From Branchiostoma belcheri (lineage: Eukaryota > Chordata > Leptocardii > Amphioxiformes > Branchiostomatidae), in contig NW_017802492.1 of NCBI RefSeq assembly GCF_001625305.1, forward strand, positions 945,022 to 1,009,021: a stretch of DNA of 64,000 bases, in the 5' to 3' direction. Each line of letters opens with the position of its first letter. The first letter of the stretch is position 1. The position numbers were made by a program, and so were the translations under genes. The notes below the pieces were generated by a model. It made no database searches, had not been told where the DNA came from, and saw only the letters and a list, made by a program, of their open reading frames with translations. This document shows positions 1-12,258 of this stretch, in pieces.

Positions 1-2032
1 GGGATTATTCGCGCCTCGGGGAGTATGAATTAATAAATGCCACAAACCAAACAATATTAATTACAATTTGTACAAGTCAGAACGGTTCGTTAACACTCGA
101 AGAAGGGGCCTCATGAAGTAGTCGTCCTGTTAAAATGCATTTGCTTGGCAAGAATTTAGGTAAGCGTTTTTTTGATAGACGCAAGTACAACTTAGAACAC
201 ATGTACACTTAGTACATGGGCCAGAATCCCAATTTTCACATACTGTACGTACCACCCGAGGTGGAAAATTCTCATTACGATTTTTGAAATAGAAGGGTGT
301 CTGTGGAATACATTTTGATATGATAGACATTTCAGATTGGTAGCTTTGACCTTGCTATCTGACCTTGAACTTTGACCCCATATGGACAACGTCCATTTGC
401 ACTCATAATGCTTCAGCTGTAGTCGACGTTCTGCGGACAAATATACAGTGTGTATGTAAGAAGGGACTCTGCTATATTCCCTGTCATGATCCATTGACGG
501 CGGTTTGAACACACAAAAATCTTAATTCTGAAGAGGAAGAAACGACCCCTAGCGAGTGAAATGCTTGTTGCTGTCATTTCTTCATAACGCCAATGAGGTT
601 CCAAAAACCTTTTTTAGCCTCCTTGGTCAGAACTAGCCCAGGTTCGTAGTTGTTGTTGGTTAGATGGGTTTGTTGTAGAACTCCCTTTGCTGTTGCCTGG
701 TCTCTTTTTTTTAAAAATAGCGACTCCTGTGTGTGTACTTTCAACCGGGAAACGCCCTACATCTATACATGACGCACCGTGGAAATATGCTAAGGGCCAC
801 TCAGCGAGTGGGACATCACATTCCACAACCTGTATCAGCCAACGCCCAATATCTATTGTTTGCAAAATGAAGTCTTCAGTAAAACTACAAGTCCATTGAA
901 AGTCATTGCAAGCCCTTTTTTCAACCGTGTAAACAAAGGCCACTTAAACAGGTGCTTTATAATCACTCTCATTGACAAGTTCGTCATAGACCAGTGGGTG
1001 ACTTTGAATGTGTGTCAAATATATGTTCTAAAGAGACCGCACAATTCAATTTAGACAAGAGAGACCCTCAGAAAATTCCTGATGTAGAACTGCACGTATA
1101 AAGCATGGGTGGAGCTGGTACTGGTATGTTTTTTTTTTGACTGAACGTCCCGTATCCGGAACAGTAAAGGGCGTTTCCCGACCTAGTGGGCAAAGTACTC
1201 CTAAAGTGAAGTGAATGGACGGTACCAAGTGTGATGTTTTTATAGGGAAGAATTTTATATTTCTGACACATATTTCTTCGGTCGAATTCTTTTCAAACCT
1301 GTCCATTTTCATTCCCAGTTAAGGGAAACAAGTAGCAAATCTCACAGTACGAGGCACTTGGTGTTCAAATCCCCATGAGTAAAAACGCGGCAAAAATCTG
1401 GAGCAGCCTAGCTAACATTTATAGTGCAGTACTTCATTGAACTGATAGAGACCGCTTTTGATCCATGCACTTCACCTCGATAACTTGTAAGCGGTAACTT
1501 TTAACTTCACAGAAGACTGGTAATTCGTATAGCCAGATCGACCGCTAAAATGTCACAAATTATCTAATACAACAACATAGAGCGTAATCTGTGTACTAAT
1601 GTTCTATGTAAAGCGTAGATATAGTGGGTATAGAGCATGGATTTAGGCGGAGAAAGCTTGCCCGAATGTAACGCAAGAGATGTATGTAGCCGCTGCCGGT
1701 GTGAATTATAATAGCGTAGAGCGTTAATAGTTCTACAACTAAGCCCCTCAAGAGCATGCCTATATGTCCGTAAGTTTTGGCCAGCTTTCACCTTTCTAGC
1801 TAGTCCCTGTAACGCTCTGAAAGGAGCGCGGGTGCGTGGTTTTCACCATACTGTGTGCTAAACATTGTGTGGATGGCGTTCAGCACCAAGGACAGGCACC
1901 GTTTGCACGGAAACATGTGGTGTGCTTACATGTACTAATTAAATTAGCAGATTTCGACTACTACACGTCCGTCACCAATACTTGTTGCTGCTGACGCTAC
2001 CTGTGTGTAATTTTGACACAGACTAGTCCGAA
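1..2032. other. Non-coding stretch, no gene seen
   Basis: No open frame here has coding character or splice signals that link to another exon. A weak inverted similarity joins about 740-757 and 1168-1195 (both carry the GGGAAACGCCC core), which may be the remains of a small inverted-repeat element. Nothing else is supported. Confidence 0.5.
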
Positions 2033-2421
2033 ATGGTGGACAGAGAACCGTTATTTTTGAGGGGATTGACTCTTGGTGGTGAAGTAGTTGTGGTCATCAG
2101 GTTAGAAATTAGACCAGCTGTTGTACACAGCTGTGTAAAAATAGCACGTGGCATCGCCCACTCAGTCTGTGTCTGCTGGAGACACGCGAGGAAGAGTAGG
2201 AATTCTTTTCAACTTTTCGGTAAATTTGTGGCTTCTGGTTCGAAAAATATTCACCCTGACGTGTAGAACAAATCTTCGGGGATGTTTCCACGGCGGAGTT
2301 GTGCCGTTTTTTGGAATTTTACGAAGAAAATGTGCATTTCCCGACCTGGTGGATTTTTGGAGAAGACAAGAAAATGGCGCCCGTTGGAAGGAGGACAGGG
2401 GGAGGGCAGAGTTTTCACAAG
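2033..2421 (+). other. Possible first exon of a spliced plus-strand transcript
   Basis: An open frame from an ATG at 2033 reaches a good donor (CACAAG followed by GTAAGAC at 2422). A second exon-like piece lies between an acceptor ending at about 2557 (TTTTTTTTCGCAG) and a GTACTG donor near 2608. The translation resembles nothing I know and the downstream cassettes carry stops, so a long non-coding RNA is as likely as a protein gene. Confidence 0.2.
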
Positions 2422-3116
2422 GTAAGACAAGAAACCATGTCGTCAAATTGGTTACCTACAAACTGGTAACAACACGTTGCGGTATATTCGTGGTGAATTT
2501 GTGTGATTTTGAGAATACAACGCGCTAATTTCTAGTTTTTGGTGTTTTTTTTCGCAGTTTTCCTCACTCTCCACGTGTTCTCTCGGAATGTCGCAGTTAC
2601 AAAATGTAGGTACTGCTACTTTTTGAGTTAAATTTTGAAGAGATAAAAAATGGACGTTGATTTATATCTGTTACTTGGTCAACTATTTGTCCCCCTTGTC
2701 TGTGAAACTGAGAGGGAACATGGGTAGAATATTTGTGGGACTTTTCCACATGGAAAACACTTGAACGTGCCTGTTGAAATGTTCAAAGCTATTTTGAAAC
2801 ATTACTCTTTAGTTGGTTAGATATTTCAGGTTGGTATAAAATGACAAAATAGCACCATTTGCTGTTTCTTGGATTTGCCAGCTTTTTCCTGATTTACATC
2901 CAAAGCATGTACATGTAATATTCAGATTCTGTTTCAACCCAAAAATGCTAATTGTTTGGTCATAACAGTTAAAGTAATTTTTTCTAGTTGTTACAGTTTT
3001 CCATTTACCAATTTGATGAAGTACTAGTGTTCAAAATTTATTGTTTGGATTTTAAAAGTCTAGCCCAGTATGTTGTGACTGCAATTTGGTAGTATTTAGG
3101 ACTTTTAATGGATACC

Positions 3117-3485
3117 TAAGGCCACACCAATTTAATTTCTTGGTTAACGGATTCGCCGCTTCATTTTTTTCTGATTTGCAAATAAAAATAAAAATCCAGA
3201 ATCAACTGCAAAATGCTCATATTTTGCCATGAACAGTTGAAAACAGTCCTTTTCATCCTACTTGTTACAGTTATTTCATCTTCAATGCAATGGTATCATT
3301 GAAAGTTCAAAATTCATTGTTTAAATTTTGAACCAGCCTGGTGTGTTGACTTCATGGCTCCTATCGTACCATTTTGGGCCATAATATGATGCCTTGGCCT
3401 GTTTTTATTTTTATTTTTTTTTCGCCCGCTCCATTATTTTTCTAGAAAAATCCGTTAACCAAGAAATTAAATTGGCGTGGCCTAA
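3117..3485. repeat. MITE family 1, copy 1
   Basis: About 370 bp bounded by long terminal inverted repeats. The left end begins TAAGGCCACACCAATTTAAT and the right end is its reverse complement, ending in GGCGTGGCCTAA. The interior has A/T runs and no ORF. The same family recurs at 7258, 22215, 30583, 39636 and 48845, and in broken form at about 23021. The inverted termini, small size and lack of coding capacity fit a non-autonomous DNA transposon. Confidence 0.8.
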
Positions 3486-4330
3486 GCTTGTTTTTTTAAA
3501 GCTTTAAGAGTGAACCTAATAAGTATACATGTATGTCCACTTCAAGAATTTTAGTGATTGCATGGGAATTTCTGTCATGTTGGTACATGCATCTGTGTGT
3601 TACTGGAAGTTATGTTTCGTGTGTATTGGGTGTCTATCACAGATCTAAATTGTATATACATGTGTTCATGTAATATTCATTTACAAGGCAACTTGTGTTT
3701 CATTCATCCAACTGTTCAGAGTACCTTTGAGTGTCTACAAATGTATAGGAGGGTTTGCATGTTGCTATCTGAGCAACAAGTCTTCTCATGGGCACATTTT
3801 TCTCATCAATACCCTAAATTGAATATTCTTTTCACAGTTGGGTGATGGAGTGTTAGCTTTAATCATAACCCGTCAAGAATGGCATAAAAATTTCTGGTCT
3901 ACTAGAACTTGGGTTGGCTTTGTTCAGTGTCTTATATCCTGATGTCGTCTGTGTATGACAGGGCTGATAACACCTTAATGTAACTTATCTGTTTCATGCA
4001 CATTTGTAGTTAGGCCTAGGAAAATAATGTTGTTTCCTGTTTCAGTCCTAAAAAATTAGGGTCGGTAGGTAGTTTTTTTTTAGACTTCAGTGATATCTAT
4101 ATCTACAAATGTATATCTATAGGGGTCCAACTTATACAGTTACACAATGTAAAACTTGCATGGGGACACTTTTATTTTCAATTGCAACGTTAGAAAACCA
4201 ATTGTACAACATTTTATCACTCAGGTGTCAGATCAAAGGTCGATCAGCTCGAAAAAATCATGTCCCTTGCAGGGGTCCACACAAAAAAAGGCTAGGGTCG
4301 GTCAGGAAACAGGATTTATCACATCAATAT
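3486..4330. other. Non-coding stretch, no gene seen
   Basis: A/T-rich sequence with ACATGTA-type motifs. Short open frames exist, but none has a recognisable product or paired splice sites. Confidence 0.4.
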
Positions 4331-4335
4331 TTTTT

Positions 4336-6014
4336 CCTAGGCCTTACCTGTGTTCTGAGGGTCTGCCAGCTGTGCAGGTGTTCCTGTCCTGATGAGATGA
4401 GACTTGTGATGACAGAGGCACCAGGTGATCGGATACAGGAGTATCAGGCCAGGTGAGGAAAATCTGAATACTGCATTTTACCTACCATTTACTTGATTAT
4501 TTGTAACAAGTGTGTAACTTGTTATGTTTGCAGTTAGGTGGCTGCTGACGGATGCAATAGAGAGAATTCCTGTCTGAACCTGACAAAACTGGATTGGACC
4601 AGATCAGACCTCGTGATTTGAGGACCTACTGAGAAGAGTGTCAGGTGAGAGTTATCTTAATTCTGCATTTTACAAGTTCAATTAACTGGGTATTTAATAC
4701 AAAATGTTATGTCTGCATACATGTAGTTACTATGATGTAGGTGGATGCTGACTGATGCAGTGGTGATGAGACCTGTGTAAACCTGACAAGACTGGACAAG
4801 ACTAAGCAATTTGAAGACCCAAGAGGAATATTAGGTGAGTAAAATCTTAATTCTGCATTTTACATACCATTTACTGGGTTTTTGAGACAATTGTGTAACT
4901 TGTTATGTCTCAGCGCCTATGTAGTTATATATATATATAATAGGTGGCTGCTGACTGATACAGTTAGTGATGACAAACTAGGTTATTTGAAGACCCCAGA
5001 GCAAGCCTGCATAGCTGAGACAATGCTTTTATTGTACAATGCTTTTATGTACTGACACTTGACAACTTTCTTCCTACACTTTATCGAAATAACACAACAG
5101 CCCGTAACACATTGGAAAACATTTTGTTCAATTTTTTAATTAAACACTGCAACTCACTTAACTTTCTATAGCCATTCAAGTAAATGGATATTATTCAATT
5201 GTGCTATTTTATTGTTATAGTCATTCAGTGTTGGCTGGAGATGTTATTTATGCCTGACACTAATGATCCTTTCATAATGTTACATGTCCTGACTCACGGG
5301 GAGAAACCTGTACGTGATGACTGGCAACTTTTGTGCAAATCGGACCAGATGAGGGCTGACAGCCAACCTGTTGACTTGATTGACAGAGTTTTGAAGTCTG
5401 AGAGTTTGTACAGGTGAGATACAGGTTTACAATATGCCTTAGAAAATCATTTTCCCTTACGGGCATTCAGTGTTTCTTTTTCAAATATACACATGTACTT
5501 ATTATCCTTTCATAATCATATACATGTATTTAGTAGGTGTGTCCTGATGTTCCTGTCCTGACTGGGAGAAACCTGTGATGACTTGTGTCCAACCAAGGGG
5601 CTCAGGAAACCTGTTAACTTGAAGACAAAGTGAAGAGTTTGTACAGGTGAGATTTGTTTTTTACTGATGTGACAGGTTGTTTTTTACTGATGTGACAGCG
5701 TAAGTGACATGTCTAAAACACCTTCAGTTTAGAGTCTAAAGTATATTATGTTATGTTTTCTACATCTATTTATTGATGAGCAAAGGAATAGTTCAATTGT
5801 GTATCATTTAATGGTATTATTCAGTGTTGAATGGAGGTCTGATGTTTTTGCATCACACTAATTGTCCTTTCATTGTTACATGTAGGTGTGTCGTGACGTT
5901 CCTGTCCTGACTGGGAGAAACCTGTGATGACCGGCGACTCCTGTCCAATGCAGACCAGATGATGGGCAAACCAGTTGGCTTGAAGATACAGAAGAAGACA
6001 GAGATTGAACTGGT
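4336..6014 (+). repeat. Tandem array of exon-like cassettes
   Basis: A unit with the core GTTCCTGTCCTGACTGGGAG, followed by an ACCTGTGATGAC-type core, recurs at about 4378, 4560, 4765, 5290, 5540 and 5895. Many units are preceded by an AG acceptor-like end and followed by a strong donor (CAGGTGAG at about 4453, 4643, 5413 and 5645; TTAGGTGAG near 4833; CTGGTAAG near 6012). The first donors are spaced about 190 bp apart and the intron-like sequence after each is also repeated (AATTCTGCATTTTAC). All frames of most units contain stops, so this looks like tandemly duplicated exons of a non-coding RNA or a splice-competent satellite, not a protein. Confidence 0.55.
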
Positions 6015-6090
6015 AAGTTTGTATTTCCATACATACATCTGAAGGTTTAAATGTTACGAAGATAACGTGAATAAGTTTTGTTTATGTAGA

Positions 6091-6518
6091 TTAAAGGCCA
6101 CACCGTCTTAATTTTATGGATGTACATACACGTGCGCATTGATTTTCGCCTGTTCTAAAAAAAAAAAGATCACGTCCTCCGAGGCTCTGGCTGGGCTCTA
6201 GTCCTTGGTAATTATCGACAATACGGAGCCTGTGGTAACTCTGGAGGACGGCACCCAGGCTGCCGAAGCTCCACGACTCAAGAACTTGCTACATTCGTAC
6301 AGTGCAGATTCATAAATTCCGCAAAAAGTCAGCATGTGCCAGCTTGTCGTGTACGTCGCTTTGTACAGAGTGTTGCAAATTTACAAGTCACCAGCTTTGT
6401 AATCCTGTGGTTTAGTAGCATTTTTATTTTTGGCTGGAATTTTTTTTATTCGCCCATGCGCACTCGTTTGGGGGTCTACAGAGGATGTCAGCCATAAAAT
6501 TGAAATGGTGTGTCCTTA
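6091..6518. repeat. MITE family 2 element
   Basis: Terminal inverted repeats: the left end reads AAGGCCACACCGTCTTAATT and the right end reads CCATAAAATTGAAATGGTGT before CCTTAG. The inner ends (TGCGCATTGATTTTCGCC, and GCCCATGCGCACTCG with AGAGGATGTCA) resemble those of the elements at 56619 and 57388, so these probably belong to one superfamily. A GC-richer piece in the middle (about 6170-6290) may be a secondary insertion. No ORF. Confidence 0.65.
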
Positions 6519-7257
6519 GGATATAAAAAATATTTGGTTTGGCTACATCCGATACGATGAAGGTTAGACAATCATATGAGTGATGACATGTACATTTTGT
6601 ATTGTACACAAGAAAACTCAAATGATACTCAAGCAACTGCAGTGGATAGATGTTGAAAACTGTCTGATGTTCAAAGCATCAACCTTCAATTCTTTATCAA
6701 CATATCAAAATTGCATGAATTTCATGGATAAACTTACAAATTAAAATGCAACTGAACACAAAATTTAATATACTATGATTCCCAGACATGACAGGCCAGT
6801 TATCCTATTCTACGGTGTGGAAAAGTGTTCTGTACAGTCATTTTGTTGTTGTATTATTACATAGTCGTTATTATCATAAGGTTTTCCGCAGTTTGTCTAA
6901 ATTCGAAGACAAATCACATATTAATTGTCTGAAGATATTGATAGATTACAGTACATCTTTCTAGCCGAATTCTAATTTGAAGCAATTTAACCTTCATTGC
7001 ATTTTGATACCATAAAATTGTACTTGTTTGACACAACATTTTTGCTATATGGTTAAGATATCTGGCCAAGAACTTTTTGTAACAGTATCGAGAAACTTAG
7101 TAATACCCTGATCTGTAATTCAAAATTGGCAGTTATGAGTAATTTTTGCTGCAGGCAATCTTTTCTAGTTCGGGTGACACACAAATCATTTAAGTGACTG
7201 TAAATCACTTTGTTTGCGGAGGCAGCAAGTGCAGCAAAAAGAAGTTATTTGCTCACC
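6519..7257. other. Non-coding stretch, no gene seen
   Basis: A/T-rich unique sequence between two MITEs. I see no exon, RNA gene or clear repeat. Confidence 0.4.
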
Positions 7258-7633
7258 CTAAGGCCACACCAATTTAATTTCTTGGTTAACGGATTTTTCT
7301 AGAAAAATAATGGAGCGGGCGGGCAAAAAAAAGATAAAAATAAAAACAGGCCTAGGCATCCTACTATGGCCCAAAATGGTACGATAGGAGCCATGAAGTC
7401 AACACACCAGGCTGGTTCAAAATTTAAACAATGAACTTTGAACTTTTAATGATACTACTGCATTGAAAGATGGAATGACTGTAACAAGTAGTAAGAAAAG
7501 GACTGTTTTCAACTGTTCAGGGCAAAATATGAGCATTTTGCAGTTGATTCTGAATTTTTATTTTTATTTGCAAATCAGAAAAAAATGAAGCGGGCGAATC
7601 CGTTAACCAAGAAATCAAATTGGTGTGGCCTAA
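7258..7633. repeat. MITE family 1, copy 2 (opposite orientation to copy 1)
   Basis: Bounded by TAAGGCCACACC at the left and GGTGTGGCCTAA at the right. The interior matches the reverse complement of the copy at 3117-3485, including the block CAGGCTGGTTCAAAATTTAA. No coding capacity. Confidence 0.8.
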
Positions 7634-8434
7634 TGATAAGTTTGTGGTACAGACATGACTGAATATAAAATTACTGTGAAAAATTGTAATTTTCAGTAAC
7701 TTTTAATTTCTTTGTTCTCAGATTCCTCTGCTTTATCTTTTTTTATGATGTCCAAAAATATGCTCACATTTTGGCACAAACAGAGAAAACCCTTGTCTTC
7801 TTTGTTGTTTCTGTTACTGTTACAATCCATGCAGTGATAAATTGATTGAAAAGTTATTACTTGAATTATGAACCAGCCCAGTATCTTGACTATGTGGCTC
7901 CTATTGTATTTGGAGTATCAAACAATGCCAGGAGGACTGCTTTCTTGTTTTCCCCAGACTGCATTGCTAAATAATATTGATTTTCTGCAGAAATCTGTGA
8001 TAAAATTGGTGTGGCCATAGCATGACATATAATATTGTAGAGTTTCTTAATAGAATTGAGGCCAATCGCAGCGTTCAATACACTGACTTTTGTTCCTCTG
8101 TCTTTAAGATGACATTGTGGATGGCCAGAAGAACGGGACTGTAGCAGGAGGAAGGACCCGTGTGTCTCAGAGAGACTTTTGTCGGCAGATCTCGACTGTG
8201 TACAGGAAGATGGGGAGGTGTGAGTATGTTTTCTTTATTAACACGAGACAACACTCCACATGCCTTCAGGTGCACACACTTGCACTCGCCTTCGCCTTTC
8301 TCTCTTTTGTCCAGTTCAATCTACTCTGAGGGTCTGCATGCCTTGTTTCGGTGAGGAGCCATTTAACAGTGATCAAAAACCGAGGCTTTAATTCCATGAC
8401 AAAAGACTGAAAAATTCTTTGTTTCATATAGTTG

Positions 8435-8960
8435 AATGCCAAATTGCCCCCAACTTTGTCACTTTCGACCTTTAGACTTAAATTTTCCCACCAAAAACTT
8501 AGTCGGCCACCTTAATTCCACATTGTTATCCCGAAGTCATTTTAAGTGTCGCTGTTAAGTTTACCAAATTGCCCAAAAATTGTCACTTTGGACCTAGTCA
8601 CTTCTATTCTGTAAAACCCATAGATTGAGTGAAATTCTCCCGCCAAAAAACTTTTAATTCCACATTTAATTTGTTATTCTCTTCATATGGTATACTGGAA
8701 TGCCAAATTGCCCCAAAATTGTCGCTTTGGACCCATACACTTAAATTCTCCTGCCAAAAAATTATGTATCTTAGGCGGCCACATTAACATCCTCTTCGTA
8801 TTGTTTGAATGCCAAATTGCCACAAAAACTAAATTATCTTAGCTGGCCGCATTAATTCCATGCTGATTCCTTTTAAAGTCCATTTTCCCGCCAAAAAAAA
8901 ACTAATTGGCACCCTCACCTGGTTAATTAATTGGATTAAAGTTTTCCCGCCAAAAAACTT
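8435..8960. repeat. Degenerate tandem repeat, about 110-120 bp units
   Basis: Two short modules alternate: an ATGCCAAATTGCCCCAAAAT-like block followed by TGTC.CTTTGGACC, then a TTCTCCCGCCAAAAAACTTA-like block. Copies start near 8435, 8560, 8695, 8805 and 8870. The last units merge into the left arm of the large inverted repeat, so the array and the foldback element share a module. Confidence 0.6.
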
Positions 8961-9597
8961 AGTATATGGAGCACTCTAACCTTGAACTTGTGCCCCCCCT
9001 CCCCACACTTTGCTTCTTCCACAACTCACACAGTATGTTAGTTTCACTTTCCAACACTTTAGATTTCTTTGGACATGTAACTTCTCCAAACATGTAGTCA
9101 CCACACTCTGCTACCCAAACACGTAGTTCATCGAGTGCAGTTTTTCCGCCACTTTGACTTTAGAATAATCTGTCCCTCTGCTGGTTGGTCAATGCACTAA
9201 GTGTACTCCCCGGGGGATGTCTTTTTCGGAGACATTGATGCTTCGACACATCAGTATACCAGTGCAATTGACTGACCAGCAGAGCGACAGATTATTCTAA
9301 AGTCAAAGTGGCGGAAAAACTGCACTCGATGAACTACGTGTTTGGGTAGCAGAGTGTGGTGACTACATGTTTGGAGAAGTTACATGTCCAAAGAAATCTA
9401 AAGTGTTGGAAAGTGTAACTAACATACTGTGTGAGTTGTGGAAGAAGCAAAGTGTGGGGAGGGGGGCACAAGTTCAAGGTTAGAGTGCTCCATATACTAA
9501 GTTTTTTGGCGGGAAAACTTTAATCCAATTAATTAACCAGGTGAGCGTGCCAATTAGTTTTTTGGGGCGGGAAAATGGACTTGAAAAGGAATCAGCA
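8861..9597. repeat. Large near-perfect inverted repeat (foldback element)
   Basis: The left arm 8861-9197 and right arm 9261-9597 are reverse complements over about 337 bp each, with only scattered mismatches. A spacer of about 63 bp contains CTCCCCGGGGGAT. A transcript through it would form a very long double-stranded hairpin. It could be a foldback or MITE element, or a recent inverted duplication. No ORF is present. Confidence 0.85.
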
Positions 9598-9782
9598 ATA
9601 CAGTATTTTGTTCAAAAGTTCTTTCAGTACATTTAACGTTATCAGCTATTTTAAAACCTGCCCAAATTTTCACACTGAAAACTGTCTGAGATTAAGTTCT
9701 TAGATGTGGGGTTCATTTCAACTAGAAAGCTTTTACATAACGTACTCAATTCTATCTACAGTTACATTTGCTTTTTACCTGT

Positions 9783-10471
9783 TAAATGACTTTGAACGGG
9801 AGCGTCTTTTTAGGGAATGGCAACTCTGGGGCCGTCCTTGTCGCACGAATCTGAAGTTTTTGCTGTGGTCATGTCCAGATAAAATTTTTATCAAATCCTG
9901 AGTTTTAAGTAAATTCGTCAACCCAAAGTTTTATAAATCAAAGTAGACAGTTTTACATTCGCCTTTCAAGCAAATGACGTGACTTAATGTCCTGCAAAAT
10001 ATTTCCTTGTGCATCTGGGCCAAAATCCACCACCACAAATGATTAATGTTCAAATAAACAGGTGTCTCCTCAATGCCTGCAAAGTTTCCATGCTGTACAT
10101 GCTTTTAAATTACCTTTTTTGGGCAAAATATACATCATGATACTTTACCAACAACTTTAAAAACGTGTACAGCACGGTTACTTCACAGGAATTCAGGGGA
10201 CACTTATTTGTACTGTTTGTGGTGGTCAGGATTTTTAGCCCAGTTGATTGCGCAATGGCCACTAATTTTGCAGGGCGTTAAGTGGTCATTTGCTTAAACG
10301 ACGGAAGTAAAATTGTCAACTTCGATTTATATAAATTCAGATTGATGAATTTGCTTCAAACTTGGGATAAATAAATGGGAGCACAATCTGGACATGACCA
10401 CAGCAAAAAAATCAGATTCGTGCAACAAGAACGACCCTAGAGTGTTCATTTGCAGTCATTCACGTAAACGA
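9783..10471. repeat. Inverted-repeat element
   Basis: Arms at about 9830-9882 and 10386-10443 are reverse complements (for example CTGTGGTCATGTCCAGAT against ATCTGGACATGACCACAG). A second inner pair occurs near 9962-9996 and 10266-10305. The interior is non-coding. It is consistent with a diverged non-autonomous DNA transposon. Confidence 0.65.
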
Positions 10472-10534
10472 CACACCAATTTTAACTTACTAAGAGAGTT
10501 ATGATCAGATTAATGTTTAATCCTTTGCAGAGAC

Positions 10535-10830
10535 AACTGGGACCAGGAATGAGTATCCTGACCCACTGTATCACGGCCATACCTGCTGGTCACTGGACCT
10601 CTAACTGTGACTTGACTACATCTAAAGCCTACAACAGCCTGTCTATCTATGAAATGACTACTTTAATTTGGAAAGTCACGTGAGAGTATATGATATTTAA
10701 TGTTCAATCTTTTGCAGAGACCACCAGGACCAGGAAAGAGATCCTGACCCACTGTCAAGGCCATACCTGCTGGACACTGGACATTTACAATTTATGACCT
10801 CTCACTGTAACTACTATCTATAATACTGTT
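10535..10830 (+). repeat. Duplicated exon-like unit
   Basis: Two copies of a unit start at about 10535 and 10718, each preceded by an acceptor-like TTTGCAG and containing GACCAGGAA, then ATCCTGACCCACTG, then GGCCATACCTGCTGG, then CACTGGAC. All frames contain stops. They resemble the cassettes at 4.3-6.0 kb in style and may be exons of the same non-coding transcript. Confidence 0.4.
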
Positions 10831-12258
10831 TTAAATTTACCAAGACTGATTTTTGCCTCCTTGGTTAATTAATAATATACTACCTAAACTGTGACTTGAC
10901 TACATTAAAAGTAGAAAAGATTTTTGCAAAAAGAGTTTTCTTTTGCTGATTCCATAACTCAATTCCTCCCTTTCAAACATCACACACAGCTTACCTGTAG
11001 TACATTTCACACTACAGAAAGAGAGCACAACATAATTGCCTTTTCTATGTTCTGTAAAGAAATAGCACATATTTCTAACAATCATTATGTGAAAAAAGTA
11101 TTTTCCCAAAAGTCCACTCCATCATTGTTTAAGAAGAAAAGTTTGGGGAATGCCTATGAAATTAATCCTGCTTGTTATTTATAGTTGTTTTGTGTTGTTA
11201 TTTGACAACCTGAGACACTAACATAGGTAAATCACTGAGTCTAGATTTGTATGCTTTTTGTAATACTATGCTTTTGCAAATTCATAATTGCAAGCACATT
11301 GCAGTGGAAAAACATACTACATGTAGTAGCAAAGTACGTAAAATCACATTGTGTCGTAATGATTAATAATATATTTTACAGATTTAGAGCGCTCAGGGTC
11401 AGAATGGATATTATGATTCAAAGCATAAATTCTTATTCCTTTGATCATGATCACCACAAAAATGTCTCTAATGGTTTTAACAAATCAAGAAGTATTTAGT
11501 CTTCCATATAAGCTCCTTGATCTAAATTTTAAACCAAGTTTGACCGTGTTTGAGTGCTTGAAAATTATAATTTTTTTCTTCTTTGAATGTTTTTTTCTTC
11601 TATGATTTTTGCTTCATATGATTGTACATTGTCATTTCTTGACACAAAGGATAATTTCTTTTTCAGAAAGAACGTGAAAAAAGGGCAAATCATAATACAG
11701 TTTTGTGGTAACAATGTTTAAAACATTTCATATTCCATGCATGTATTCTGGACTTTCCTTGAAAGTTACAAAACTTTAAGCATTTTGTACTGTCGTTATC
11801 AGAAAACAATTTTGTCAGATACTAACAAATGCCATTCATCTTGACTGTGTATGTATATCTTCACCGGTAAACATTTACAGCTAGAATTCATGATCATAAT
11901 GAAATGTCTATTAATTTTATCTTAGATTAATTTATCATTTTGAATGCTTTTATTTGACTAAACATTGCTGCTTTACCGGTATTGATTGTTTTGTATCACC
12001 ATGTAGATTTTCTTTTCTTCATGTGTCTAAGGATAATTTTCATTATAATAATAGAAATAGTTTTTAAAAGGGTGGATGTGGATCATAATGAAGAAGATAT
12101 TAGGGAAAACAGTTTGATCACAAATGCTGTTGAAAATATATCCCATTGCTATACAGAATGAAATAACAGACAATATTACAAGTGCTCTCCTCAATAGGGA
12201 AATGTACTGTGTTCTCCGTCATATTTGCAATAAAATATGTATTAGTCACAAACTTAAA
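10831..12258. other. A/T-rich non-coding stretch
   Basis: I find no exon or element with clear boundaries. It is the 3' flank of the minus-strand gene that ends at 12259. Confidence 0.4.

Noticed and set aside
8117..8329. Possible exon DIVDGQKNGTVAGG... after an AAG acceptor-like end
   Set aside because: The frame is open for about 37 codons to a GTGTGAGT donor-like site, but no compatible neighbouring coding exon was found. The following units at 10535 contain stops.
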